Part shown: piece after piece, positions 23,391 through 34,403 of the stretch | How the letters are laid out: the number at the start of each line of letters is the position of its first letter | Position numbering within the stretch: position 1 is the first letter of the stretch | Origin: Phallusia mammillata | Taxonomy: Eukaryota; Chordata; Ascidiacea; Phlebobranchia; Ascidiidae | Reading direction: 5' to 3' | Length of the DNA stretch: 64,000 nt | Assembly (NCBI GenBank): GCA_003260075.1 | Contig: QLIY01000212.1 | Coordinates: 73,210-137,209, forward strand | The notes under the pieces: model-generated | The model's input: the letters and a program-made list of their open reading frames with translations, nothing else | Told to the model about the DNA's origin: nothing | The model's database searches: none | Position numbers and translations under genes: made by a program

Positions 23391-26300
23391 GTTCTGGTTT
23401 AACTTTCGAGCCTTTTAACTTTCGAGGTTTAACTTTTCGAGGCACATTAAAATCGACAAGATATTGTCAGAGATAAGGTGTGAGATATTGTCAGAGATTA
23501 AGTTTTATTTCTCCAGCGGTTTCCCAAAATTTGCCAGTAGCCTAATAAATAATTCGTTTAAGCAAATATGGCTATTTTTTGGTATTTAAATGAAACACTT
23601 GCGGTCTCTTAAAACTACTTAGCGGTCACCCAAACCAAACCTTAAAAAAAACCCTGTCCATCGTTATGACACAGTTACCGCCACTGTCACCTAATAAAAC
23701 ATAATTACAATAAATGCATGTGATTGCAGGTGCTGTGTTATTACCACGGTATTGGCTTTTATAATTCGCACAATCAAAGCAGTAACTGCGAGCTGAGGTT
23801 TAATGCGTTTCAGATGTCGCCAGTTCTACTCGCGTGATACATGTTCTTTTGGTTTTTGTCAGTGAAGTTTATTTGCATGTAGAATATAACTGAAGTAGCT
23901 GTTTTGTGGGGCATTCTTTATTTTACTATGTATAAACAATCCTTTTTCTGCATGTCAGCTTTATTTGAGAGTATTGGACCCCTCGTATTTAAATACGTCA
24001 TGTAAAAAACACAGTGTTTTCTGCAGACTATAAAGTACTGTCCTTTTTGTTTTTCAGGACCACTAATTTCATTTTCCCAACCAAGTTACACAACCAGAAT
24101 CGGCGGATCAGTGACTATAAGTGGAACAATAAGTTTAGGCATCGAACCTTTCAACGTTGACGTAATTGACAACAATAACCGACGAATAAAACTCGAAACC
24201 AACTACAATAAAACAACTTTTAGTTACACGATAGATCCAGTGGCATTATCACATTTTGGAAACTGGCAATTTGAAATTATTGAAATGATTTCCAATCGCA
24301 CAGCCCCCCCCCCCATTATCACATTTTGGAAACTGGCAATTTGAAATTATTGAAATGATTTTCAATCGCACAACTGTGGCGAGTGTGGCTATTGTTAAAG
24401 GTTGGTGGTAAACACAGTAAATAAAGGACAAGACTTGACATTTCACTTTATGTAGAATCGTTCGCACTGGACCGCAACGAAATAACGGCAGATTATGGAA
24501 CACCGCAATCAGTTGCTTGTACAGCAATGGGTTATATCAACCCATCAGTCCGATGGTCAAGGTAAACTCAATGTATTCCTACATAAAAACTGGAAAATTC
24601 GTACGTACAACCAGCAAATGCGAATAGCAAATCAGAAATTACCAGCATGCTGTTTCAGGGGGTCATCTGAAGTCTCAACGTCTTTTGCTAATGTTTACCA
24701 GAACATAAACAACCCAAATCATTACACTGCACAATCAACTCTTTATATACTCGTTCGTGATGTAGTGGAATCAGGGGATTACGTTTGTAAAGTTACAAAT
24801 TGGTTTGGAAGTGGGGCGACAACTAAAACCCTTCGGGTGCAAGGTGAGGAAATTGACGAAGCATAGATGCAAATGACTAAGCTAAATATATTAGCTATTA
24901 CTGCCAGGCATAATATCAAGTTTATAGAGCTCTTCTGGCAATTATATTTTCATTCCGACGTTTCGACGTCCGATACAGGTCGCCTTCATCAGGGTAAATA
25001 ACACCGAATGCGACCAGTACAGTGCACGAAAAATAAGGAAGCCCCCCCCCCGCCTTCATCAGGGTAAATAACACCGAATGCGACTAGTACAGTGCACGAA
25101 AAATAAGGAAAAAAAGAATGAATGGAAGAACGTCGGAATAAACATACATTGGCCAGAAGAGCTCTATAAACTTGACTAAGCTCAATATTTAAAAGAGAAT
25201 ATCTGACCCTTTGCGAAAGTTTTTCTCATTTTTTTCAATGGTATTTTACTTTTTGATTTTACAGTAAATGTCCATATCATTTTGGGCCAACAAAAATTCG
25301 ATTTTCTTGTCATCAACTGATTCTGTTTCTCCAAAACGTGTTTTTTCTAGCACCTCTAAAAAGTAGTCGAAGAAAGTTTTTTTTCTTTAGTGCCGGCAAA
25401 TATTTCCACAACTCACCCGTCAATTATTGTTATACCGAATCAACAAGATATTGTCGAGTGTGTTTCGTTTGGCTTTCCGCGACCCACTGTTACGTGGAGA
25501 AGGCAAGTTTATGCGAACTTTGGCATTTCACCTAATTATGAATTTGCAAAATCATATTTCAGAAATGGGGCAGTGGTGACCTACAACACAGCTGCACCAG
25601 TTTATCAAACTACACTTGTAGACTCGGGATATCAACAACGAATTCGACTTTATGTAACCATCAACGACCTTTCACAGCCAGGCCAATATCAATGTACAGC
25701 AAGCAACGGTGCTGGAACATCAAAAAGCAATTTGCTGGAAGTGTATTGTGAGTATCAATTTCCGCTTGTTTGTTTCGTGTTCATTGTTTTCACTACCGTA
25801 ATATTTGTTGAAGTAAATCGTTTACTAAGTGACATACGTTGCGGCTATAGATCGTGTTGTCGACAATATGAAAATATTGTTTTTAGTACCAGCTAAGACA
25901 ACAGTTTCAGGAACTAGCGTCATGGTTAGACGTGGTGTGGAGAGCACTGTTGACTGTACATCTTACGGAAATCCAAGACCTGTCGTTGACTGGTACAGCA
26001 GGTAAAAATACCTATTACTCATTTGTGCTCCCACTAAAAGCGTACTATTTTCGTGATGTTGTTTGTCAGGTCAAATTTAGAAGTTCCGTATGGGAGCTCG
26101 TTCATCTGGCAAGAGGTCTATTTTCAAAGTGCTTACAACACTACAAATCGTCTCCATCTAAATGTTACTCAAGCTCAACAAGGAGGGACATACGAATGTC
26201 GAATAAGAATTAACTCTGCTGGGCCGAAACAGATTCACCAAGTTAATATTAAAGGTATTCAAATGCCAAACATTTTTTAATGTTTTAAAATCCTGATTGT

Positions 26301-29300
26301 TTTACCTCATTTAGTTGCTCCATACATCGAACTTGGGAAGTCCGAGGTTATAGCAAAGATGTCACAAATGTATCAAGTTGATTGCGTCGCTCATGGGTTT
26401 CCCACACCATCTGCTGTGTGGAAAAGGTGAAATATAAACTAATTAAATAATTAAAGTGGTGAATAATTAAAGTGCAATTATTCAAAAACTTATTTACTTA
26501 TAGGTAGCAAAGTACAATATTCGGTCGTGAGATACGCCTATGAGTCGCCTTTAATAAACACCATAATAAACAATACACTTTTAATGACTGCAAATTCGGT
26601 CTAATAATGAAGCAACTACAGTAACGTAGAAAACCATTATGCCACAGTCACGGCCGTTTTTATGTTTCCCTGCATAAGAGATGTAAACAAACCTTCCAAC
26701 AAGTAAGAGAATGTGCTAAAATTGTAACTTACAGGATGTTTTATCAACAATAGTGCAATAAACGGCACATTTTTAATGTGATTAAAACCCTAAAACGATG
26801 TTGAGTATTGCATTGATTTGCCACAAACATGATCTGGAACGTTATGCTTGGTAGGATCTGGTAAAGAAACCATTTGCTTTGTAGGAATGGGACAAACATA
26901 AACCACACATCATCCATTCATATTTACACAAGCCTAATCAACGCAACCATCCACTCGCAAACAGTTCGACTTTACTTAGCCATTCACAATGTTGTTGATT
27001 CTGGTGTTTACGTTTGTGAAGCGAACAACGGTGACTCAACTATTGCACAAAGATCCTTGCTAGTAAAAGGTATGACAAATTGCTTTTGTTAATTTTAAAC
27101 AATATCTTGGCACGCAATAGCAATAGAAACTGTCGAAACGTTCTAATGTTTTAAGTTCAGGTATTCGCCAGTATCTTCTTGCTGTTAAACAATACTGTTT
27201 TATTTTGTATCCAGTACAGGCAAATATATCGTTGTCGGAAAAAGCAAAAGCTTCTCAACTTTCAGATAATTTTGAAATTAAATGTGAATCGTTTGGGTTT
27301 CCAACTCCAACAACAATTTGGTTAAGGTAACGCTTTAGAGTGGTAAATTATGTATAATTTAATGTAATCGTGCCCACGTTTCCATATAGATACGGAAATC
27401 CAGTTTCCTCTTTATCAGCAAACCACATTTACCAACTTACAACCACCAATGGTGAATACACATCAACATCGCTACTTAACATTAACTTGAAAAGCCAAGG
27501 AGATGCTGGGGATTACGTATGCCAAGCTTCCAACTTTAAAACGTTTAGCACAGAAGCAACCTTCAGTCTTAAACGTAAGTTTATCGATTTGGTAAATGCA
27601 AGTAAAACTGCAACACAGCCCAAATATAGGTAATTTAACCATTCCCATAAAGGTTTTAACCATTACCATAAAGGCATTTAACCATATTTAACCATCATTT
27701 ACCATTACGTTTTAACAAAATCACAGCAAAACGTCCCCTTTCTCTTAATTTTCTTTTATTGGTGCGTTTCATGTAAACTGCAAGAACTCTTGTTTTTTAG
27801 TCGGACTATCCTTTCTCTATTCCACCTTGCCATCAACCTTCAGCCAATCACAAACCGTCACGTGTGCTTTCGGTGGTTTTCCACCTCCCAGTGTTCAATG
27901 GAGCATCAATGGACTCATAATTGAAAGCTCGACTAAAACACCAACAACTATTACAAACAGACGAACACAAAACAAGATTGAGTCTACTCTAAAAGTTTCT
28001 AGTTCTATTATATTTGGCCCCAATTCCTTAGTGAAATGTTGGGTTGTAGATAGTAGTGCCGAGAGGAAGAGTCCCAAGCTGGTTATTAATGGCGGTGAGT
28101 TGAATACATTCGCTAATCAGGGTAAATACTGTTAACTTTGTTTTGTGTCAAAGATCTTCAATATTCCAACGGGCTACATTACACGTTGGGAAAATCAACA
28201 CGGGTTTTTCAGAGTGCCAGTGAATACTGTGAATCGCTTGGAGGTCGCTTACCAACCATTTCCAGCTTAAAAAACTCAAAAATAAACAATGTGTTTGATC
28301 AAAGCCCATGGATTTGGGCACAAGGTTTTAAATGCACATCATATATCTTGTAATTAAAATAAAAACATTATTTTTTGCAACTTTTTGCAGATAATATGTC
28401 AAACCAATCAACAACTGAGAATTGCACAACAGTAAACACATTAACACTTCTGGTCAAAGAAACGTTTTGTGACCAAAGGAATAATTTTATATGTCAGTTT
28501 TCAGGTACGTAGTCCGTAGCTTAATTATAAATAGACTGTCTTGCGGAAGTTAAACCACAAATTCCTGTTTTTATTTAGCATTGGAAATCCTCAGTACAAG
28601 CCAATGCCACTCTGATCGAATCAAAGTTAAATGGAGGGACAAGACTGGTAACAACGGATTAATAACTCACATCATAACAGCAGTGAGTGACGGCTACTCT
28701 GTTACTGTCAGTAAAGTTGTAACGCAAACTGCAACATGCAACCACATCTACACAAGCACGATTGAAAATCTTCAACCCGACATTACATACACCATTTCGG
28801 TAAACTTGCCGTTATAATACTGTACATAATAAATGTGTCAATGTATTAAGTAAATAATTTCAGGTAAATATGTTTCCGGATGTTTGGAAACTTAAAGTCC
28901 CTAGTTTCGCTGCGATGACGTCAAGCGTGTTTCGTGACGTAACCAGTCAGATGTCACTCGACAACGGGGTGTGTCGAATCAAAGGAAATATACCAGCAAA
29001 AATATTATCCACCGTCAGTTCTGTTAAGGTATAATGTTATTCCAACATAAAGATAAACTCAAGTAAAAACTTTCACACCCACGAAATTCTTTAGATTCGT
29101 TTCACCAAAACAGCGATTGAACAGACTGGGGCGGGATGCAATTGGGAAGAAATAAGTCTTCAACCAAAAGCGTTGGTCGAACACAGTGAAGAGATTGGTT
29201 CAAACCAACAACTAACCGCCACGTTTCAACCAATCACAGCGTTTTGCCAAAACACGTTGTTTGAAGTAACTGGAGAATGCAAAGTAGTGACTGACCGTAT

Positions 29301-32300
29301 GTCACTGAAAGACATTTTGTTCAATTTAAAACTTAATCAGTTGTTTGTGTTGTTTTAGTCACTCTGCCAATTGTCGCGGGATCGGTTGCTGCCCTAGTGG
29401 TTTTTATCGTTATCATCACATTTTTGTACAGGTATGTTAAATTCATTCAAAAGAATATGGTATACTGGCCCGTTCGTTAATTTTAAGGTTAAGTAGGTCC
29501 ATATCACAAACAAACCGTTTGTCAACACAAAGTGGTCCAGTCTGTTTACCACAACAGTGATTCCTTCACGTTATCAAACATGAAACGCTCTTTTGATATA
29601 ACGTTGTGTTCGCAGTGTATTTTTATGGCTTCTTATGTTCATTTACGGTTTTCACGCAGAAAACGTCTGCGGTCTTGGCTTGCGAAACGAAACCGCGCAG
29701 AATTAACACACATGACATCTCGGTTCAGCAGCAAAGGTAAGATATTTATACTAGACGTTTGAATAATCTTTAAAATCAACAAAATATATTGCTATTTTTA
29801 CGCAGCTAAAAAGGTCAAGGACAAAAACATGAGAATCGGAAAAACTGAATTAGAAACTTTTTTTGACAACAGCACAAACAATGAACATGCTGTGCTGATT
29901 AAACAGTTTGAAGTAAGTGTTGCGTCTGTATTGTGGTTTTTCTTTAGACAATTGGTTGATAACCATCGAAACAAAGCTAATTTGTATTTAAATTTAACAC
30001 GCAGAGCATCAAGAAAACAAGTAAAATGCCGCCAATGAGCATTAGAAACGCTGCCCAGCAGAATCCATATTCAAAGTTTCCTCTGCGTAAGATAACCACC
30101 GTTTTAATTGTACGTTTATGTACAATCTTAATCAATCTGTGTTTTCAGGCAACCGCAGTTCAACGAGTGGAAATTACGAAAACATTCCAGAAATAAAGGT
30201 AAAAAATAATCACGTTTTTGACAAATCAGTTGGAGCCTCGAACGAACTCTAAAGTGCCGTAACCAGCTTAAATTTTAACCGCGCAAAAACAGCTTCGAAA
30301 ATATGGTAAAGTGAAATGCATCGCAATTTCAACTTTCGGCGATAATTATGGCAACGTTTGGATAACAATTTGTCAATTGTGTTTGTGACTAATAATGGGT
30401 CCACAATTAACATTTTTAAAACTGACTATTAAAATTAAAATACATGAAAAGGGTCAACGACCGGACAGCCGATGGATTATCATTGAAAGCCCAACGAACA
30501 GAACCGTTGATGATTTCTGGACAATGATTCGGGCACAAAATATTTCGACAATCGTCATGTTGGACCAAGTTCAAAATCAACAAAAAGTAAGTGGCATATC
30601 ATTATTCAACCTACAACACCCGACCAACAATACCTAACAAACAGTGTTATGCAGCAATTTAGTGTAGTCATCTATCCAGTGCAAATTAAGTATAAATCTA
30701 TGTACTTTGTGGCTTGACAAATCGCAGTAGATAACGCAGTTTAGTATATTAATTACATCAGTGATTAAATGCGATTCTTTTTGGTCATACTATTTCGGAC
30801 AGGCGACAGCAGTTGCTTTTGGTTACCCGCGTTTTATAAGTCGACTCGAGTCATTTATTAGCGGTTGCTCGTATCAAAACTCAGTTAAAGGATAAATTGA
30901 ACAAACTCGTGGCTGCTGCAAACGCATTTCCTCGTTAACTACGCAAGATATATATATCTCTTACTTGTTGATTATAGAAGAACGGTGTCATTCAAATTTG
31001 AGTGGAAAATTCCGTTGTTAACATACATTACATGTCTACTACTCAAAGAAAATGTCGTGGTAAAAGTACTAATATTACACAAGTTATTAAACAGGAGCGG
31101 CTTTACTGGCCCAACAACGTCGGGAGTTTCAAAAGTGTTGGAAACCTCCGCGTTAGCTTGATCAGCAACACGCAAAAGGGAAAACACGTCGTCAGAAAAA
31201 TAGGTATCTCTGAAAACGATACCCGGGGCACGTATATGTCGGTAGGTTTAAGTTACGTCTGCTGTGTTTGACAATGTTTTGACTTAAAGCTTGGTTAACT
31301 TCTTAGGAGCAACGCACAGTCACCCAGTATCATGTATTGGATTGGCCTGAAAACAATGCCTCAACTACTGGTCTGCTTAGATTTATAAATGATCTTCAAA
31401 ACATCGATACAAAGTCATCAGTTGTCCCGACTGTTGTCCACTCAAGGTACGCTTAATATCATAAAACTTAAACAGACGGTTGATAAATAAGCGAGGAATG
31501 AGGACACCTACAACAACTTTGATTTCGGTTTGTTTTTAGTTGCCCTGCCGGAAACGTCGGCATGCTCATTGCGCTTGATTCTTGTACAAAGGAACTGAAC
31601 CAATTTGGATCTGTCGATGTTTATCAAACTGTATCCGACATGACGACGCAAAAGATAGAAACCATTGATACGAAAGTTAGCACCGCCATGTCCAAACAAA
31701 ATTTTGCCTACTTTCGAAACAAACAGTATTATAAAATCGTATTGGAAATGTTTAACGTTGCTAATGCGATGAACCACAGTAACAAAGTAAAATAAAGACA
31801 AACTAATACGATGACTAACCAGAACAGGGATGCATAACCTTTTTTCCCACTATCCACTTACCATGTGTTTCAAAGATTTTAGTCCTTATTTTTTGCATAT
31901 TCATTTCTTTCCGCTTGCACAATGTCACATTATTATGAGAAGCGTTTTGTAGCTGCATGAAATGTGCAAAGTCAAAAGCGTTTTTGCCAACTTTTGTTAC
32001 AGGAACAGTACATATTTCTTCACAAACTTCTTGCCGACATGCTGTCTTTAAACAATACCGATTTGAATGGTAATCAACTGAAGCAAAAAATGCAACAACA
32101 AATCCGGTATGTTAAGCTGTCATTAGTGAAAAGAGAGTTTCGTATACATCATCTTTTTAAAGGTCATCACATTTTAATGCTGTTAACCAAGAGTTTAGTG
32201 ACCTACACCTGCAGTCAGGTTCTTCAGACTCACAAGTAAATTTAGGAAACCACGAGAGTGTGACATGTAAGTACACATAACACGCAATATTTGGTGAAAT

Positions 32301-34245
32301 GTTGGTCTAATAAAGCCTAGCCGCTAATAATTGTATGCAATGCTTTCAGACGAGCCCGTCCTGATTAACAACCAAGGCAAAAGCACTGAATACCACGGAC
32401 GATTTTTCAATCTTGAGGTTCGTACAATGACACAGAAGTTAGGCTAAGGACACCTTTTTTAAATTATTTTTTTAAATTAAATTAGTAATCGCCACATTCA
32501 AGTAATAACCTTTCTTACGATGACCATGCTTTGATTCGAGTTCCACTTTTCGAGTGTGTCCAAAGATCTGAAACTAAATGAGTAATTGTTAAATTTGATA
32601 CATTCAAAACGTGCAACTAATACACACTCTACAGTTGTTTGACTCTAATTGAACACATTTGTTTTAGACTTACAATGCCTCACACCATACGGTAACGGCT
32701 TTAGAACCGAAACCGGATGGTCTGGAAAGGTTTTTTGACACTGTGTTGAAGGAAAAGCTTACACTGATTGTACAGTTGGATAAGACTTTGGTGAGAAAAA
32801 TAAACTTAATCCACCCAATTGTTCAAATTTTAATCAACTTGTCACTCTATTTTTAAATTTGTCACCAGAACCCTCTGCATTGTCGAATTGAGGTGGTCTT
32901 CCAAACATTTCCATAAAGGCATAGGGTAGAAAACAATAGCCTGCAAAGGGGTTGCGGGGACCCATGACAGAAGCCTGCTGGGCTAAGTTCCAATCCCGTT
33001 GCAGGCGGAATTTTTCTGGCCCATGTCTTGCAGTGTGGAAATGCTTTGGAGACTGGCTTGATACGGCATGACATCTCCCAAAGTCCTGGCGTATTGTGAT
33101 TTATATGTCAGCGTGTCGTTATAGCTAATCTGCATGAACACTTTGGGCTGATCCTAGTGATAAAATATGTTCTTCTTATCTAAATACTGATGAAGTTGAC
33201 CCGCTGCACAAAAGTTTAACAAAACAAAATGCCATTTACTTTTAACGCTATTTTGTTCATACACATATGTTCTAGAAACGCGGAATGTGGCCAGATGCGT
33301 TGAACCAGGCAGTGTTGTACGGCCAACTTTGTGTTGAACTTCTAGAAGTTTCGAATTACAAACAAGGGAGAGTGAAAAAGCTGTCAGTGATGGAGAACGA
33401 GGGTGATCACGAGGTAGACAGTAAATTCCACTTTTACACACGACATTTTAGAGTTTTAGACAAATCATTTTTCCTAGGTCATGGTTTATTTGTTGGAATA
33501 CAGCTCATGGAATGGCGACAACCTACCGATGAATGATAAACAACTGATTGGGTTTATGTCGCTTGTTGAATCTGTTAACGGAGCGCAGGAAATGCTTAAC
33601 ATGCTGCTGCTAACAAGGTTCGAGGATATAAATGTACATACTGTACGTACAATATATGTTCTGGTTTACAGTTAATCGAATTTGGCAAGTTTTTTCTTGC
33701 CATTAACTGGAATACTTGTATACTTGACAATAAGCTGTAATTTGGTTTTTAGCATTCAGTAATACGAGTTTTGCAGTAAACCGCTTTGCGATTAATCGAA
33801 ATCGTATATACTTCGTCCAAAAACAAAACTTTCTCAACTTCACTTGTTTTTAGGCATGGATTTGCGAAGTCTATAGTATTCAGCGCTGCTTGGAATCTCA
33901 TTGCTCGCTATAAAGCCGAAAGAATGGCTGATGTTTTCAGGACAGTCAAAGAACTCACCGATGGGATCCCAGAAACACATTTTACACTGGTAAGGCGCAA
34001 TTTGGACAAGAATATATTTAACATTTAAAGGGACCAAAGGCAAACGCACACAAACCCAACGTAAATTACCGAGATCGACTTGTTTCAATAACCGAGATAC
34101 TGTTTGCATTTTTCCATCTCCAATTTATATCAATAAACAACATACATTTAAGAATGTTATTTTGTTGATCTACAAATCAACATTTATCTTTTAGGATCAA
34201 TATAAAGTCTGTTACTCGCTGATTCACGACTACGCGGGTTCATGA
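23284..34245 (+). CDS. Receptor-type tyrosine pseudophosphatase with Ig, C-type lectin and FN3 ectodomain
   Basis: Thirty-four exons splice in consistent phase. Once the duplicated 70 bp in exon 2 are discounted, they total 4,857 bp (1,618 aa). Order: signal peptide (1-21), about seven Ig domains (22-724), one C-type lectin domain (725-819), FN3-like region (820-1015), transmembrane helix (about 1018-1038), basic juxtamembrane region, PTP D1 (about 1128-1366) and PTP D2 (about 1367-1618). The layout is that of a receptor tyrosine phosphatase, but a C-type lectin domain beside Ig and FN3 modules is unusual. Both phosphatase domains lack the catalytic Cys and Arg. It would act at the cell surface, probably in recognition or adhesion, with intracellular domains that bind rather than hydrolyse phosphotyrosine. 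A truncated relative lies just upstream. Confidence 0.85.
23506..23655 (+). repeat. 150-bp dispersed repeat, copy 2
   Basis: Second copy of the segment at 7738-7888, here in the first intron of the large receptor. Confidence 0.75.
24058..28094 (+). CDS. Immunoglobulin-domain exons of the pseudophosphatase receptor
   Basis: Exons: 24058-24400 (Ig1, degenerate), 24456-24561 with 24659-24843 (Ig2), 25391-25747 (Ig3 in one exon), 25887-26001 with 26070-26254 (Ig4), 26315-26426 with 26885-27069 (Ig5), 27215-27326 with 27390-27574 (Ig6), 27801-28094 (Ig7). Typical I-set signatures recur: Cys in strand B, GFPxPxxxW in strand C (GFPRPTVTWRR, GFPTPSAVWKR, GFPTPTTIWLR) and DxGxYxC in strand F (ESGDYVC, DSGVYVC, DAGDYVC). 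Ig2, 4, 5 and 6 share a two-exon plan with first exons of 106-115 bp and second exons of exactly 185 bp, evidence of tandem domain duplication. Exon 2 is interrupted by a C run at 24304-24314 between two 60-bp copies. Confidence 0.88.
24244..24373 (+). repeat. 60-bp coding duplication across a C run inside exon 2
   Basis: Bases 24244-24303 recur at 24314-24373 with one substitution (Ser to Phe). Read literally, the insertion shifts the frame to an early stop. With one copy and the C run discounted, the exon stays open and enters exon 3 in the correct phase. This is direct evidence that the duplication is an assembly artefact. Confidence 0.85.
24890..25173 (-). mobile_element. Hairpin element with intact hammerhead-like core
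   Basis: The element lies in the intron between Ig2 and Ig3 exons and is flanked by a 15-bp duplication with one mismatch, gactaagctaaatat at 24875-24889 and gactaagctcaatat at 25174-25188. Inverted arms share tttatagagctcttctggc. On the minus strand it reads ctgatga (24992-24986), a stem-loop-forming segment (24985-24965), then gaaa (24964-24961), the conserved core layout of a hammerhead ribozyme. A C run at 25042-25051 duplicates part of the right half. Target duplications of this length suggest target-primed retrotransposition rather than a cut-and-paste transposon. Confidence 0.7.
28154..28504 (+). CDS. C-type lectin domain exons
   Basis: Exons 28154-28324 and 28391-28504. The first holds the fold's opening strands and ASEYCESLGGRLPTI, with the conserved Cys, Gly-Gly and Leu-Pro; it ends in SPWIWAQ, matching the WIGL position. 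The second holds two late Cys residues and ends NNFICQF. The Glu-Pro-Asn or Gln-Pro-Asp calcium and sugar motif is absent, so protein binding is more likely than carbohydrate binding. Confidence 0.8.
28579..29296 (+). CDS. FN3-like membrane-proximal exons
   Basis: Exons 28579-28799, 28864-29028 and 29095-29296. The first has the FN3 pattern of a Trp in strand B (KVKWRDKTG) and a late Leu-Pro-x-Thr-Tyr-Thr-type motif (LQPDITYTIS). The next two form a less regular region with several Cys residues that resembles the membrane-proximal part of receptor phosphatases. I cannot assign the second module with certainty. Confidence 0.65.
29359..29431 (+). CDS. Transmembrane exon
   Basis: The exon encodes VAGSVAALVVFIVIITFLY followed by Arg and a run of basic residues in the next exon (29660-29736). 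This is a single-pass helix with a cytosolic stop-transfer signal. The juxtamembrane exons 29660-29736 and 29806-29912 contain no recognised domain. Confidence 0.85.
30005..32106 (+). CDS. PTP domain D1, catalytically dead
   Basis: Exons: 30005-30086, 30149-30198, 30452-30586, 31095-31241, 31307-31446, 31540-31675, 32003-32106. Recognisable blocks follow the PTP order: TVDDFWTMIRAQNISTIVML, LYWPNN, YHVLDWPENN (WPE where active enzymes have WPD), VVHSSCPAGNVGMLIALD, and VDVYQTV before EQYIFLHKLL. The signature loop aligns without gaps to the consensus VVHCSAGxGRTG: the catalytic Cys position is Ser and the Arg position is Asn. The acceptor at 30452 has no pyrimidine tract, and the usual Tyr-Ile-Asn-Ala block is not seen, so one exon here may be mis-set or missing. 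The 31095 acceptor follows a tactaat branch-point-like sequence; the better-looking acceptor at about 30978 would give an immediate stop. Confidence 0.8.
32163..34245 (+). CDS. PTP domain D2, catalytically dead
   Basis: Exons: 32163-32266, 32350-32417, 32668-32790, 33276-33413, 33478-33617, 33854-33989, 34195-34245 (TGA). The domain starts with an EF-x-x-L motif (NQEFSDLHLQ), continues with LIVQLDKT and MWP (YWP position), and ends with KAERMADVFRTVKEL and DQYKVCYSLIHDY. In the signature region TRHGFAKSIVFSAAWNLI aligns to HCSAGxGRTG without the Cys or Arg. D2 domains of receptor phosphatases are often inactive; here the loop is fully rewritten, yet the helix after it is conserved in the upstream paralogue. 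Confidence 0.8.
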
Positions 34246-34397
34246 GATAATTATCAATCGTTTATGTGAGGAAGCGCCACGTCTGAAAATTTTTACCAAA
34301 GTTTCCGTCTGTAATTTTTATAGATGTTTTGTATTTTATGCATATCTGTATTGTAATATAACTCTTTGGGTGCACATGCATGTACTTTATTATTCCC

Positions 34398-34403
34398 AAT
34401 AAA
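34398..34403 (+). terminator. Polyadenylation signal of the pseudophosphatase gene
   Basis: A canonical aataaa lies about 150 bp after the stop codon. Confidence 0.55.
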
